A DNA stretch of 55,484 nucleotides, taken from assembly GCF_007004135.1 (NCBI RefSeq), contig NZ_VJMG01000056.1:1-55484 (forward strand). The letters are read 5' to 3'. The stretch's first letter is position 1. Each line of letters begins with the position of its first letter. Position numbers and translations under genes: made by a program. Of the stretch, positions 8,445-16,016 are shown piece by piece. The notes beneath the pieces were generated by a model, which worked only from the letters and a program-made list of their open reading frames with translations, was not told the DNA's origin and ran no database searches. The DNA comes from Affinirhizobium straminoryzae (GTDB lineage: Bacteria; Pseudomonadota; Alphaproteobacteria; Rhizobiales; Rhizobiaceae).

Positions 8445-9083
8445 ATGAAGAAAATCCTGCTCCTGGCCACGGGCCTTGCCATCTCCACCTCCTCCGCAGC
8501 GCTTGCTGCCGATGCGATCTATGAAGCACCGCAGGCGCCGGTCGCCCAGGAACCGGTTGTTCCCGCCTTCACCTGGTCCGGCCCCTATGTCGGTCTGCTC
8601 GGCGGCTACGGCTGGGCCAATGGCGATTTCAGCGGCGCGGCGATCGGTTCCGACGATTTCGACGGCGGCCGCATCGGCGGATTCGCCGGCTATAACTGGC
8701 AGATGTCGAACGGCTTCGTGCTCGGCGTCGAAGGCGACGTGAACTACGACTGGAACGACAACGATTATACGGGCGGCTTCAACGCCGGCACCGACTGGTC
8801 GGGCTCCGTGCGTGGCCGCGTCGGCTATGCCATGGACCGCGCGCTGATCTTCGCCGCCGGCGGCTGGACGGCCACCAACGGCTTCGTCAAGGGCCCGGGC
8901 ATCGATTCCGACAAGACCTTCAGCGGCTGGACCATCGGCGGCGGCATCGACTACGCCTTCACCGAGAAGATGTTCGGCCGTCTGGAATATCGCTACAACG
9001 ATTACGGCGACAAGAACATCAGCGGCATCAATGCCGATTTCGATCAGCATGTCGTCAATGTCGGCATCGGCGTGAAGTTCTGA
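8445..9083 (+). CDS. Outer-membrane beta-barrel, Omp25/RopB family
   Basis: A 212-residue precursor. Residues 1-22 are a Sec signal peptide (MKKILLLATGLAISTSSAALAA). Mature residues form an eight-stranded barrel with the family's WSGPYVGLLGGYGW opening strand, alternating aromatic/Gly strands, and a terminal Phe (VGIGVKF) recognised by the Bam machinery. Related proteins (Omp25/Omp31 of Brucella, RopB of Rhizobium) are abundant surface proteins affecting envelope stability and host interaction. A purine-rich ribosome binding site (GAAAGGGAAACGAG) precedes ATG 8445 and a strong terminator follows the stop, so it is monocistronic. Confidence 0.9.
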   Translation: MKKILLLATGLAISTSSAALAADAIYEAPQAPVAQEPVVPAFTWSGPYVGLLGGYGWANGDFSGAAIGSDDFDGGRIGGFAGYNWQMSNGFVLGVEGDVNYDWNDNDYTGGFNAGTDWSGSVRGRVGYAMDRALIFAAGGWTATNGFVKGPGIDSDKTFSGWTIGGGIDYAFTEKMFGRLEYRYNDYGDKNISGINADFDQHVVNVGIGVKF

Positions 9084-9114
9084 TCCCCTTTGCACGGTTT
9101 GACTGTGCAAGAGG

Positions 9115-9144
9115 CCTCTCCCCGCCCGGCGGGGAGAGGTTTTT
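9115..9144 (+). terminator. Rho-independent terminator after the outer-membrane protein gene
   Basis: A perfect 11-bp stem (CCTCTCCCCGC at 9115-9125 with its complement at 9129-9139), loop of three, followed by TTTTT at 9140-9144. Confidence 0.9.
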
Positions 9145-9159
9145 CAGTTGCGGCGTCTC

Positions 9160-9363
9160 TCAGGCAAGTCCCAGCCGTTCGGGGCTGTAGCCCGCGTCAC
9201 GGATGGCGGCTTCCGCCTTGCCGGCATCGCCGCCCTCGATGGTCACCCGGTGGCCGGCGAGATCGACCGCGACGGGAACGCCCGGCAGCGCCCTGTCCAG
9301 CGCCTGTTTCACCGTCTTCTCGCAATGGCCGCAGGTCATGTCGGGCACGTGGAACGTGGTCAT
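9160..9363 (-). CDS. copZ: Copper chaperone, CopZ-like HMA protein
   Basis: A 67-residue single heavy-metal-associated domain with MTCGHC (Cys11, Cys14) binding Cu(I). It would hand copper to the P-type ATPase. Start set at ATG 9363 because GGAGGAG is eight bases upstream; a longer in-frame version adds an unconserved extension. It follows cueR on the same strand with a 43-base gap, the last gene of copA-cueR-copZ, presumably transcribed from the CueR-controlled promoter near 12430. Confidence 0.88.
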   Translation of the reverse strand: MTTFHVPDMTCGHCEKTVKQALDRALPGVPVAVDLAGHRVTIEGGDAGKAEAAIRDAGYSPERLGLA

Positions 9364-9406
9364 CTTTTCATCTCCTCCAGTCATACCAGATTGTCGACAA
9401 TGCCGC

Positions 9407-9844
9407 TCATGGCGCCCGCCGGCGGGAACGCGAAGCGGCGGGTATCGGCGGCGGAACATGGCCGGCCAGATCCTCGAGGATCGGGCAGTCGGGGCGCCCG
9501 TCGCCGCCGCAGCAATGGGCGAGATGCGACAGCGTCTTCACCATGCCCTCCATCTCGGCAATGCGGCGCTTCAGGTCGGCAATGTGCTGCACCGCCACCG
9601 CCTTCACCGAAGCACTCTCGCGCGAGCGGTCCTGCCACAGCGCAAGCAGCCGCTCGGTCTCTTCCAGCGAGAAGCCGAGCGAGCGGGCCCGCTTGATGAA
9701 GCGCAGCACATGCACCTCGTCCTCGCCATAGACGCGGTAATTGTTGTCGCTGCGGGCGGACGGTCTGATCAGCCCGATCTGCTCGTAATAGCGGATCATC
9801 TTGGCCGAAACCCCGGAGGCCTCTGCCGCCTGTCCGATGTTCAT
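9407..9844 (-). CDS. cueR: Copper-sensing MerR-family activator CueR
   Basis: A 145-residue regulator. Residues 1-70 hold the winged helix (MNIGQAAEASGVSAKMIRYYEQIGLI), followed by the dimerisation helix and the Cu(I) loop with Cys112 and Cys120 (CCGGDGRPDCPIL), the same positions as in E. coli CueR. A basic Pro/Arg tail follows. Its start overlaps the copA stop by four bases (ATGA), so the two are translationally coupled. It should activate the promoter upstream of copA when copper rises. Confidence 0.92.
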   Translation of the reverse strand: MNIGQAAEASGVSAKMIRYYEQIGLIRPSARSDNNYRVYGEDEVHVLRFIKRARSLGFSLEETERLLALWQDRSRESASVKAVAVQHIADLKRRIAEMEGMVKTLSHLAHCCGGDGRPDCPILEDLAGHVPPPIPAASRSRRRAP

Positions 9845-12381
9845 CGCATGCCTCCCGAAAGATCGAGCGTCTTCAGCCGCAACGCGTTGGTCAGCACGAA
9901 GACGCTGGAGAGCGCCATGGCGCCGGCGCCGATCATCGGCGACAGCTGGATGCCGAAGGCCGGATAGAGCGCACCGGCCGCCAGCGGGATCAGCGCCACA
10001 TTGTAGCCGAAGGCCCAGAACAGGTTCTGGCGGATATTCGCAAGCGTCGCGCGGCTGACCGCAATCGCATCGACAACCGCTGTCAGATCGCCGGCGGACA
10101 GCACCACATCGGCGCTTTCGATGGCCACATCCGTGCCGGTGCCGATGGCAAGGCCCACATCGGCCGCCGCCAGCGCCGGCGCATCGTTGATGCCGTCGCC
10201 AACGAAGGCCACCCGTTCGCCGCGCGCCTGAAACGCCTTCAATGCGTCCACCTTTCCGGCCGGCAGCACCTCGGCCACCACCTCCCCGATGCCGACCTCG
10301 GCGGCAACCGCACTTGCCGTCAGGGCATTGTCGCCGCTTACCATGGCGACCTTGAGGCCAAGCGCCTTCAGCCGCGCAATCGCCGTCCGGCTCGATGGCT
10401 TCAGCGGATCGGAGACGGCGAGGATCGCCGCCAGCCGCCCGTCGATCGCCGCATAGAGCGGCGTCCTGCCGGCCCGGCCCAGCCCATCGGCCCTCTCGGC
10501 AAACGCCGCAACCGACAGGCCGAGCCTTTGCATGAAGCGGTCGGCGCCGATGGCGACACGGCGGCCCTCGACGACCGCCTCGATGCCATATCCCGCCTCG
10601 GCCCGAATGCCGGAGGCCGCCGGCACGGCAAGGCCGCGCGCCTGAACGGCCGCGAGAATGGCCTCGGCCACCGGATGTTCCGAGCGCGCCTCCACTGCCG
10701 CCACGGCAGAGAGCACGGCATCCTCGTCAAAGCCCTCGGCCACCGCCACATCCGTCAGTTCGGGGCGGCCGCGCGTCACGGTGCCGGTCTTGTCCAGCAC
10801 CACCATGGTCACGCCCTGCAGGGCCTGCAGCGCATCGCCCTTGCGAAACAGCACGCCGCGTTCTGCCGCGCGGCCGGTGCCGACCATGATCGAGGTCGGC
10901 GTCGCAAGCCCCATGGCGCAGGGGCAGGCGATGATGAGGACCGCAACCGCCGCCACCAGCGCATGCGGCAGCGCAGGTTCAGGGCCGAGGAACAACCAGA
11001 TCCCGAAGGTCAGCAGCGAGATAGCCATGACCGCCGGCACGAACCATGCCGTCACCCGGTCCACCACCGCCTGGATCGGCAGCTTGGTGCCCTGCGCCTG
11101 TTCCACCAGCCGGATGATCTGGGCAAGCAGCGTATCGCCCCCCACCCTGTCGGCCCGGAAGCGGAAACTGCCGGTGCCGTTGATCGTGCCGCCCACCACG
11201 GCGGAGCCGGCCTTCTTTTCCACCGGCAGCGGCTCGCCGGTCATCATCGATTCATCCACGTGCGAGGCGCCGTCGAGCACGGTGCCATCCACCGCGATCC
11301 GCTCGCCGGGGCGCACGATCAGCACGTCGCCGGGCTCCACCGCCTCGGCGGGAAGATCGACGGTCTCGCCATGACGCTCCACCCGCGCCGTCCTGGCCTG
11401 CAGGCCGAGCAGGCGGCGGATGGCAGCCCCCGTGCGGCCTCTCGCCCGCGCCTCCATCAGGCGGCCGGCCAGGATCAGCGTCACGATCACGGTTGCCGCC
11501 TCAAAATAGACATAGCGCGCCTCGGCCGGCAGCAGGTGCGGCGCGAAGGTGGCGACGAGCGAATAGGCATAGGCCGAGAGCACGCCGAGCGCCACCAGCG
11601 CATTCATTTCCGGATGACCGCGAAAAAGCGCCGGCAGCCCGGTTTTCAGGAAGCGGAAGCCGGGGCCAAAAATCACCGCCGTGGCGAGCGCCGCATAGCC
11701 ATAATAGAGAAGCCGGGTGTCGACCGTCCCCATCAGCCAGTGATGGAAGGGCGCATAGAGATGCCCGCCCATCTCCAGCACGAAGAGCGGCAGGGTGAGG
11801 AGAACGGCAACCGCCAGATCCCGCTTCAGCCGCGCGGCATCCTCTTCGTGATGATCATGCGGCCCGGCGCTGCCGGACTCCTCCTGTGCATGCCCCTGCG
11901 CCAGCGCGGAATGGCCACCCGCCGCAACCGGGGCCGCCGGCTGCGGCGCAAGACCCTGCCCCTTCACCACTGCCCGCAGGCTGCGGGAAAGATCCCGCCC
12001 GAAGGCCTCCACCGTCACTTGGGCCGCCCCCGGCGCAAACGACGCGGAGACGACGCCGGGCAGCGCCGCAAGCGCTGCCGCAAGCCGCGCGGCCTCGACC
12101 TCCGTCGGCACCCGTTGCAGCGCAAGCGTCACCTGCTCCGGCTTCGGCTCGTAGCCCGCCTTGCGGATCGCCTCCGCCAGCAGGCCGGCCGAAAAGCCCT
12201 CGCCCGGCTCGACCGTCAGGCTTTCGGTCGCAAAGTTGACGGCGCTGGAGGCCACCCCCGGCACCTTCGCCGCCGCCTGCTCCACCCGACGCACGCAGGA
12301 GGCACAGCTCATGCCCTCCACCGGAATGATCAGCGGCTCGGCGCCGGCGAGGGTCCGGGCGGTGGTCACGGTCTGGTTCAT
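9841..12381 (-). CDS. copA: Copper-exporting P1B-type ATPase
   Basis: An 846-residue inner-membrane pump exporting Cu(I). Two N-terminal HMA domains: the first has GMSCASC (Cys26, Cys29); the second (about residues 75-130) has lost its CxxC. A His-rich stretch (HDHHEEDAA) precedes the membrane domain. The translocation motif CPC is near residue 486 (IACPCAMGLATPTS), the phosphorylated Asp is D530 in DKTGT, and GDGINDAPAL closes the P-domain. Start at ATG 12381 (MNQTVTT) has GGAAGGA upstream; the 12414 ATG adds an unconserved 11-residue tail. First gene of copA-cueR-copZ. Confidence 0.93.
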   Translation of the reverse strand: MNQTVTTARTLAGAEPLIIPVEGMSCASCVRRVEQAAAKVPGVASSAVNFATESLTVEPGEGFSAGLLAEAIRKAGYEPKPEQVTLALQRVPTEVEAARLAAALAALPGVVSASFAPGAAQVTVEAFGRDLSRSLRAVVKGQGLAPQPAAPVAAGGHSALAQGHAQEESGSAGPHDHHEEDAARLKRDLAVAVLLTLPLFVLEMGGHLYAPFHHWLMGTVDTRLLYYGYAALATAVIFGPGFRFLKTGLPALFRGHPEMNALVALGVLSAYAYSLVATFAPHLLPAEARYVYFEAATVIVTLILAGRLMEARARGRTGAAIRRLLGLQARTARVERHGETVDLPAEAVEPGDVLIVRPGERIAVDGTVLDGASHVDESMMTGEPLPVEKKAGSAVVGGTINGTGSFRFRADRVGGDTLLAQIIRLVEQAQGTKLPIQAVVDRVTAWFVPAVMAISLLTFGIWLFLGPEPALPHALVAAVAVLIIACPCAMGLATPTSIMVGTGRAAERGVLFRKGDALQALQGVTMVVLDKTGTVTRGRPELTDVAVAEGFDEDAVLSAVAAVEARSEHPVAEAILAAVQARGLAVPAASGIRAEAGYGIEAVVEGRRVAIGADRFMQRLGLSVAAFAERADGLGRAGRTPLYAAIDGRLAAILAVSDPLKPSSRTAIARLKALGLKVAMVSGDNALTASAVAAEVGIGEVVAEVLPAGKVDALKAFQARGERVAFVGDGINDAPALAAADVGLAIGTGTDVAIESADVVLSAGDLTAVVDAIAVSRATLANIRQNLFWAFGYNVALIPLAAGALYPAFGIQLSPMIGAGAMALSSVFVLTNALRLKTLDLSGGMR

Positions 12382-12428
12382 GCCTTCCATCCTTCCGGGA
12401 CGCGCATGGGGCATCCCTGTCTTTCTCC

Positions 12429-12459
12429 CATGTAGGGCTTCCCATCATGGGAAGGTCAA
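12429..12459 (-). promoter_or_regulatory. CueR-type promoter/operator of copA
   Basis: On the minus strand the -35 TTGACC (12459-12454) and -10 TACATG (12434-12429) are separated by 19 bases, the elongated spacer typical of MerR-family promoters. The spacer carries the dyad ACCTTCC-N7-GGAAGCC, close to the known CueR box ACCTTCC-N7-GGAAGGT. Binding by the linked CueR is inferred. Confidence 0.85.
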
Positions 12460-12538
12460 GGGCGGGCAAAAACATCGACCGGTGACAAAGCGGCGCAGGG
12501 ACCAGGGTCCCGCCTGACCCGGATGAAGTCTTGCCCGC

Positions 12539-12684
12539 GATCAGCTCTCGCGGGGATCAGGCCTTGGAGACCGCCGGCCCGCAAAGCGCAGGCCGGCGCG
12601 GGCCGGCCCATGGGGATCAGCCCCACCGAGGTCAGGCCAGCAGGGCGCAGACGAACGGGATCAGCCCATGCGATCCGTCAGGCC
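12539..12684. repeat. Three imperfect GATCAG...GTCAGGCC repeats
   Basis: GATCAG occurs at 12539, 12555, 12615 and 12659, and GTCAGGCC at 12631 and 12677. They fall into three pairs (12539/12555, 12615/12631, 12659/12677) with members 16-18 bases apart. The stretch lies between copA and the methyltransferase stop and holds no gene. It may be a degraded tandem array or protein-binding sites. Confidence 0.4.
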
Positions 12685-13448
12685 TTGCCCATTTCATAGA
12701 GAAACAGTTGCGTTCGGCGCCGGTCGGGCAGTTCCCACACCGCATCCGGCGCTACGTCCGGCACGGCAAAGCTGTTGGAGACGAGCAGGCTTCCGGGCTT
12801 CATCTCGGCTTTCGCCTTGGCAAACAGTCTTGGCATGGGTTCGGGTGAGAGGAAGGCATAGACGAGATCGGCCTCCGACAGATCCGTCGTCCACAGATCC
12901 TGCCGCAGAATGGTTCCGCGCCCGGTCAGGCGGGAAAGCGCCTTCGAAACGAGAAAGGCCATCGGCGCCGTTTCCACCCCAGTGGCCCGGCACTCTTCCC
13001 CGGCCAGCGCCCGCACCACACCACCAAAACCGGAGCCGAGATCGATGGCATGGCGCACGCCCCGCTCCCGCGCCAGATCCGCCAGCGCCGCCGCCGTGAC
13101 CCCGTTCGTCAGGTAAAGCGGCACCCGCTCGCGCGCCGTGTTGGAATAGAAGAGATAGAGCAGCACGAAGGCCAGCCCGAAGGGCCAGGCGGGCAGACTG
13201 CCGAATGTCAGCCCCAGCCCGAGCGCTGCCGGAAACAGAAGCGCGATCCACACCCACCAGACCGGCAGCCGCAACAGAACCGTCAGCCCCGCCGCCAAAA
13301 GCGCCTGCACCCCCACCGCCGCCCAAGACCACCAGCCCCCCGCCGGCAGCAGAGGCCGCAGAAGGAGAAGCAGCGCCAGCACCAGCCCAACCGCCAGCCC
13401 CTGCGCCAGCACCGCACCAAGAATGGGAAACCGCCGGATCATGTTCAT
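12678..13448 (-). CDS. Membrane-anchored class I SAM-dependent methyltransferase
   Basis: A 256-residue protein. Residues 1-105 contain four predicted membrane helices rich in Leu/Ala/Trp; residues about 130-240 form a Rossmann methyltransferase with motif I AIDLGSGFGG and a following acidic residue (GVETAP) for the SAM ribose. The substrate is not evident. Start at ATG 13448 precedes the first helix. It is encoded alone; upstream lies the reverse-transcriptase island in the opposite orientation. The family call is good, the function unknown. Confidence 0.75.
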   Translation of the reverse strand: MNMIRRFPILGAVLAQGLAVGLVLALLLLLRPLLPAGGWWSWAAVGVQALLAAGLTVLLRLPVWWVWIALLFPAALGLGLTFGSLPAWPFGLAFVLLYLFYSNTARERVPLYLTNGVTAAALADLARERGVRHAIDLGSGFGGVVRALAGEECRATGVETAPMAFLVSKALSRLTGRGTILRQDLWTTDLSEADLVYAFLSPEPMPRLFAKAKAEMKPGSLLVSNSFAVPDVAPDAVWELPDRRRTQLFLYEMGKA

Positions 13449-13471
13449 GCGGGCGAGGATAGAGGAGATTC

Positions 13472-13523
13472 GGGGGGAGCGGGAGTGGGGGATTACCGGG
13501 GGATGGCAGTGGGGTTGGATGGG
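13472..13523 (+). other. G-run cluster with G-quadruplex potential
   Basis: Six runs of three to six G residues (13472-13477, 13481-13483, 13487-13491, 13498-13502, 13511-13514, 13521-13523) lie on the plus strand; the first four are separated by 3-6 bases and meet the usual G-quadruplex pattern. The cluster lies at the junction between GC-rich backbone and the AT-richer reverse-transcriptase island. No function is shown. Confidence 0.45.
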
Positions 13524-13524
13524 A

Positions 13525-13734
13525 ATGGCGACCGTCGGATCTAATACGATGGTAGCGGAAACGCCATCGATCTATCGTGCTGGGAGAAAACGGCCCAAAG
13601 CCTCCTTGGCGATTAACCTACCAAGCCATCAACAAGACAACCTCGACGAGTTCCGGGCGACCGCCACACTTCTCAACTCGGAGACAGATGGCCGTCTTTA
13701 CCGCGCTGCTATGTACTTCTCAATGGATATCTGA
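13525..13734 (+). CDS. Possible small protein upstream of the reverse transcriptase
   Basis: A 69-codon ORF (from ATG 13525; in-frame alternatives at 13519 and 13549) ends 32 bases before the reverse-transcriptase start on the same strand. Its C-terminal half (HQQDNLDEFRATATLLNSET, then AAMYFSMDI) has a balanced, protein-like composition, unlike shadow frames nearby, but I recognise no family. The ribosome binding site is poor (only G-rich sequence). It may be a real partner protein, or the region may instead encode a structured non-coding RNA, as known for several defence-associated reverse transcriptases. The two options cannot be separated by eye. Confidence 0.4.
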   Translation: MATVGSNTMVAETPSIYRAGRKRPKASLAINLPSHQQDNLDEFRATATLLNSETDGRLYRAAMYFSMDI

Positions 13735-13766
13735 GATGTTGCGGAAGCAATCACCATACGGTCATC

Positions 13767-15566
13767 ATGAGATCTCCCCGCTTTGACATACGCGCCAGGA
13801 AACTGCGTGCGATCTTTTCGGCACAGAACATCGAAAGGATTTGGAGGGAGAAAGTCAGATTCTCCATGCGAGATCAATTCATTTGCGATGGCATTGAGAA
13901 CTTCGATTTTCACGTATCGCGCAAAATAGAGAGCCAAAAACTTTCACACCTGATATTGTCAGGCGATTACGCTCCACAGAAGGCACAACGAATACTAGTA
14001 GAAAAAAGCAAAGGTCTTTGTAGGCAGCTCGTCATTCCAAGTGTACGGGATGCCATCGTTCTACAGTGCTTATCTGATGCCCTTTATTCTGAGATCAAAG
14101 GCAAGGCACCTACGAGCAAGGCGTTCTTTGAGCCGAAGGATCACAAGTTCTCTTCTCCCCCGAGTGGTTATGGCACGTTCGCAGCTTGGCTGAATTTCCA
14201 GAAAGAGCTTTTTGAATTCTCCAAGACCCGCAAGTTCATCGTAGTGACGGACATCGCAAATTATTACGACAGCATTTCCTACGTTCATCTTCGAAACGCG
14301 ATCGCTTCAATCAGTGGCGTCGACGAATGTGTGCTCGATATGCTGATCTACGTTCTCGGCGATCTGCTTTGGCAACCTGACTACACTCCTCGCATCGAGG
14401 TCGGTTTACCGCAAATCAATCTTGATGCACCCCGCTTACTCGCGCATTGCTTCCTCTATGAGCTAGATTCCTACCTCGCCAGCGACCCCGGGCGAGACTT
14501 CGTGCGTTACATGGACGATATCGACATTGGCGTCGATACGATCGTCGACGCCAAGCGGGCCTTGAAGACAGTTGATCTTGTCCTCCAGACGAAACAGGTT
14601 CGTTTGAACAGCGGGAAAACAGTAATCCTTACCCAATCCGAGGCTATACGGCATTTTTGTATTCTCGAAAACGCTCGCCTAGATACGGTACAGGCAAGTG
14701 TCGACCATCGCCTAAAACACGGGCTTCCGTTGGACAGGCAGCGCGCCCTTGTTGAAGCCAGAGTACGGCTAGGAATCCGTAAAAAATCATTCGACGCCGG
14801 AAACGGCGAAAAGGTCCTGAAACGGTGGCTGGGTCTTGCGACAAAAACCGGCGCTATCGTGAAACCGGAAGTCCTAGAAGACCTGATTAAGCGACGTCCG
14901 GCCGTCCGGGAAAATGTTTATGCGTTAATAAGAAGCCGCCCTCTGACGCCGTCGGTGGCAAGTGTTTTAGCGAGGGCAGGTCAGTCAGGTCTTCTTGTGG
15001 ACGACGCCGCAATGGTCGATATGGCGAATTATCTTGTTGAGACCCTCGTCAAAACAAGGCGCTGTCACCCTATGCTTGAAACCGTCATCGAAAGTAACAG
15101 TCCGCAGAGCTATTTTGGAGTCTATTCAAGGCTTTGGCTCCAATCGAAATATGGAACGCCAGCCCAGCTTCTTGCGACTCTTCAAGATACCCGCAAAGTC
15201 TGGGCCCCACATGACCGGCTGGGACGCCTCGCGGCATCGTTCTTTCCTTTGTTTCTGGGTTCACCCGAAGAGGCCCCCCTAAGAAACCTTCTTGCGGACA
15301 CTCTGAACGCCGGAGTGCGCGAGGCCTATAAGTTCCATATGAATCTTGCCAAGGACCTCCCTACCTTCAAAGCAATGTTCGACGCCCTAAAGGCGCCTAA
15401 TCCGTCCCGCGGAACTGGTATAACGCACGCGAAATTCCTTTGTCTCATATCGGCATTGAGAAACCCCGCCGCACCGCCCGCTTGGATTGCGACCTTGAGA
15501 ACGAATCATTCCCTTGCCTTCGAAGACAGCTACTACAAGGCCATAGCCAAGCGTCTCGGGATCTAA
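13767..15566 (+). CDS. Reverse transcriptase, UG/Abi (DRT-like) candidate
   Basis: A 599-residue protein. RT motifs in order: template/fingers KSKGLCRQLVIPSVRDAIV (81-99), motif A VVTDIANYYDSI with D162, motif B GLPQINLDAPRLLAH (213-227), motif C RYMDDIDIGVD with catalytic D250-D251, and VRLNSGKTVIL (278-288). After about residue 310 the protein is entirely helical, with no maturase, endonuclease, integrase or nitrilase domain, as in UG/Abi reverse transcriptases with an alpha-helical repeat tail. No retron or group II intron architecture is seen. Base composition is clearly more AT-rich than flanking genes, so it is probably acquired. The start at ATG 13767 lacks a clear ribosome binding site. 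Anti-phage function is inferred; the subgroup cannot be assigned by eye. Confidence 0.8.
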   Translation: MRSPRFDIRARKLRAIFSAQNIERIWREKVRFSMRDQFICDGIENFDFHVSRKIESQKLSHLILSGDYAPQKAQRILVEKSKGLCRQLVIPSVRDAIVLQCLSDALYSEIKGKAPTSKAFFEPKDHKFSSPPSGYGTFAAWLNFQKELFEFSKTRKFIVVTDIANYYDSISYVHLRNAIASISGVDECVLDMLIYVLGDLLWQPDYTPRIEVGLPQINLDAPRLLAHCFLYELDSYLASDPGRDFVRYMDDIDIGVDTIVDAKRALKTVDLVLQTKQVRLNSGKTVILTQSEAIRHFCILENARLDTVQASVDHRLKHGLPLDRQRALVEARVRLGIRKKSFDAGNGEKVLKRWLGLATKTGAIVKPEVLEDLIKRRPAVRENVYALIRSRPLTPSVASVLARAGQSGLLVDDAAMVDMANYLVETLVKTRRCHPMLETVIESNSPQSYFGVYSRLWLQSKYGTPAQLLATLQDTRKVWAPHDRLGRLAASFFPLFLGSPEEAPLRNLLADTLNAGVREAYKFHMNLAKDLPTFKAMFDALKAPNPSRGTGITHAKFLCLISALRNPAAPPAWIATLRTNHSLAFEDSYYKAIAKRLGI

Positions 15567-15692
15567 CTCACTTGCCCCAAGGAAGCATCTGTCCACTTCG
15601 ATGTACTTTCGGCTGAGGAACTGAAAAACCGCTTCGCGCCGAAGCTGAGCCGATACACCGTGTCGGAGACGACCAGGATCCAGAGCCCCTGA
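15567..15692 (+). pseudogene. In-frame open tail after the reverse-transcriptase stop
   Basis: Directly after the TAA the same frame stays open for 41 codons to TGA 15690-15692. It reads like real protein (for example VHFDVLSAEELKNRFAP, then SRYTVSETTRIQSP) but has no start codon of its own near its beginning. It may be the remnant of the gene into which the island inserted, or a former C-terminal extension. Not recognised as a family. Confidence 0.35.
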
Positions 15693-15810
15693 TCAAAGCA
15701 GGAACCGAGTCCGCTTTCGGCCACAGACAAAGGCTGACCCTACGACTGTTAAGGAGGCCCAAACCCGACACGCAAACCAGCCAGATAACAGCCGTAAATC
15801 GGTTGTCCTG

Positions 15811-15984
15811 CCATTCCGCCCCCTCACCCCGCCTCCGCTTTGCTCGGCAGACCTCTCCCCGAGGGGAGAGGGGAAAAGCGAGCCCGTGCCGCAAATGGTT
15901 AGAGTTTCGATAGAGGGCGCAGACGGCGCGATTGATCCCTTCTCCCCAGCGGGGAGAAGGTGCCCGAAGGGCGAATGAGGGGGG
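15811..15984. repeat. RIME-like intergenic mosaic repeat
   Basis: Two strong palindromes, 15852-15871 (nine-base arms of CCTCTCCCC, loop GA) and 15938-15960 (ten-base arms of CCTTCTCCCC, loop AGC), sit in a segment opening with CCCCCTCACCCCGCC and closing with TGCCCGAAGGGCGAATGAGGG. This architecture resembles Rhizobium-specific intergenic mosaic elements. ORFs crossing it, such as the minus-strand frame at 15568-15894, are by-products of the repeat. It may also end transcripts from both sides. Confidence 0.65.
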
Positions 15985-16016
15985 CGCGCCGCAACTGTCC
16001 TGCCCCCCACAAAAAC

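Noticed and set aside
10528..12435. Long plus-strand frame over copA
   Set aside because: His/Arg-rich shadow of the ATPase gene.
13698..13937. Minus-strand ORF over the RT start
   Set aside because: Antisense to the RT coding region with no independent support; kept only as a possible antisense RNA region.
15568..15894. 108-residue minus-strand ORF over the RT tail and RIME-like repeat
   Set aside because: Its N-terminus is simply the translated repeat palindrome and it lacks a ribosome binding site.
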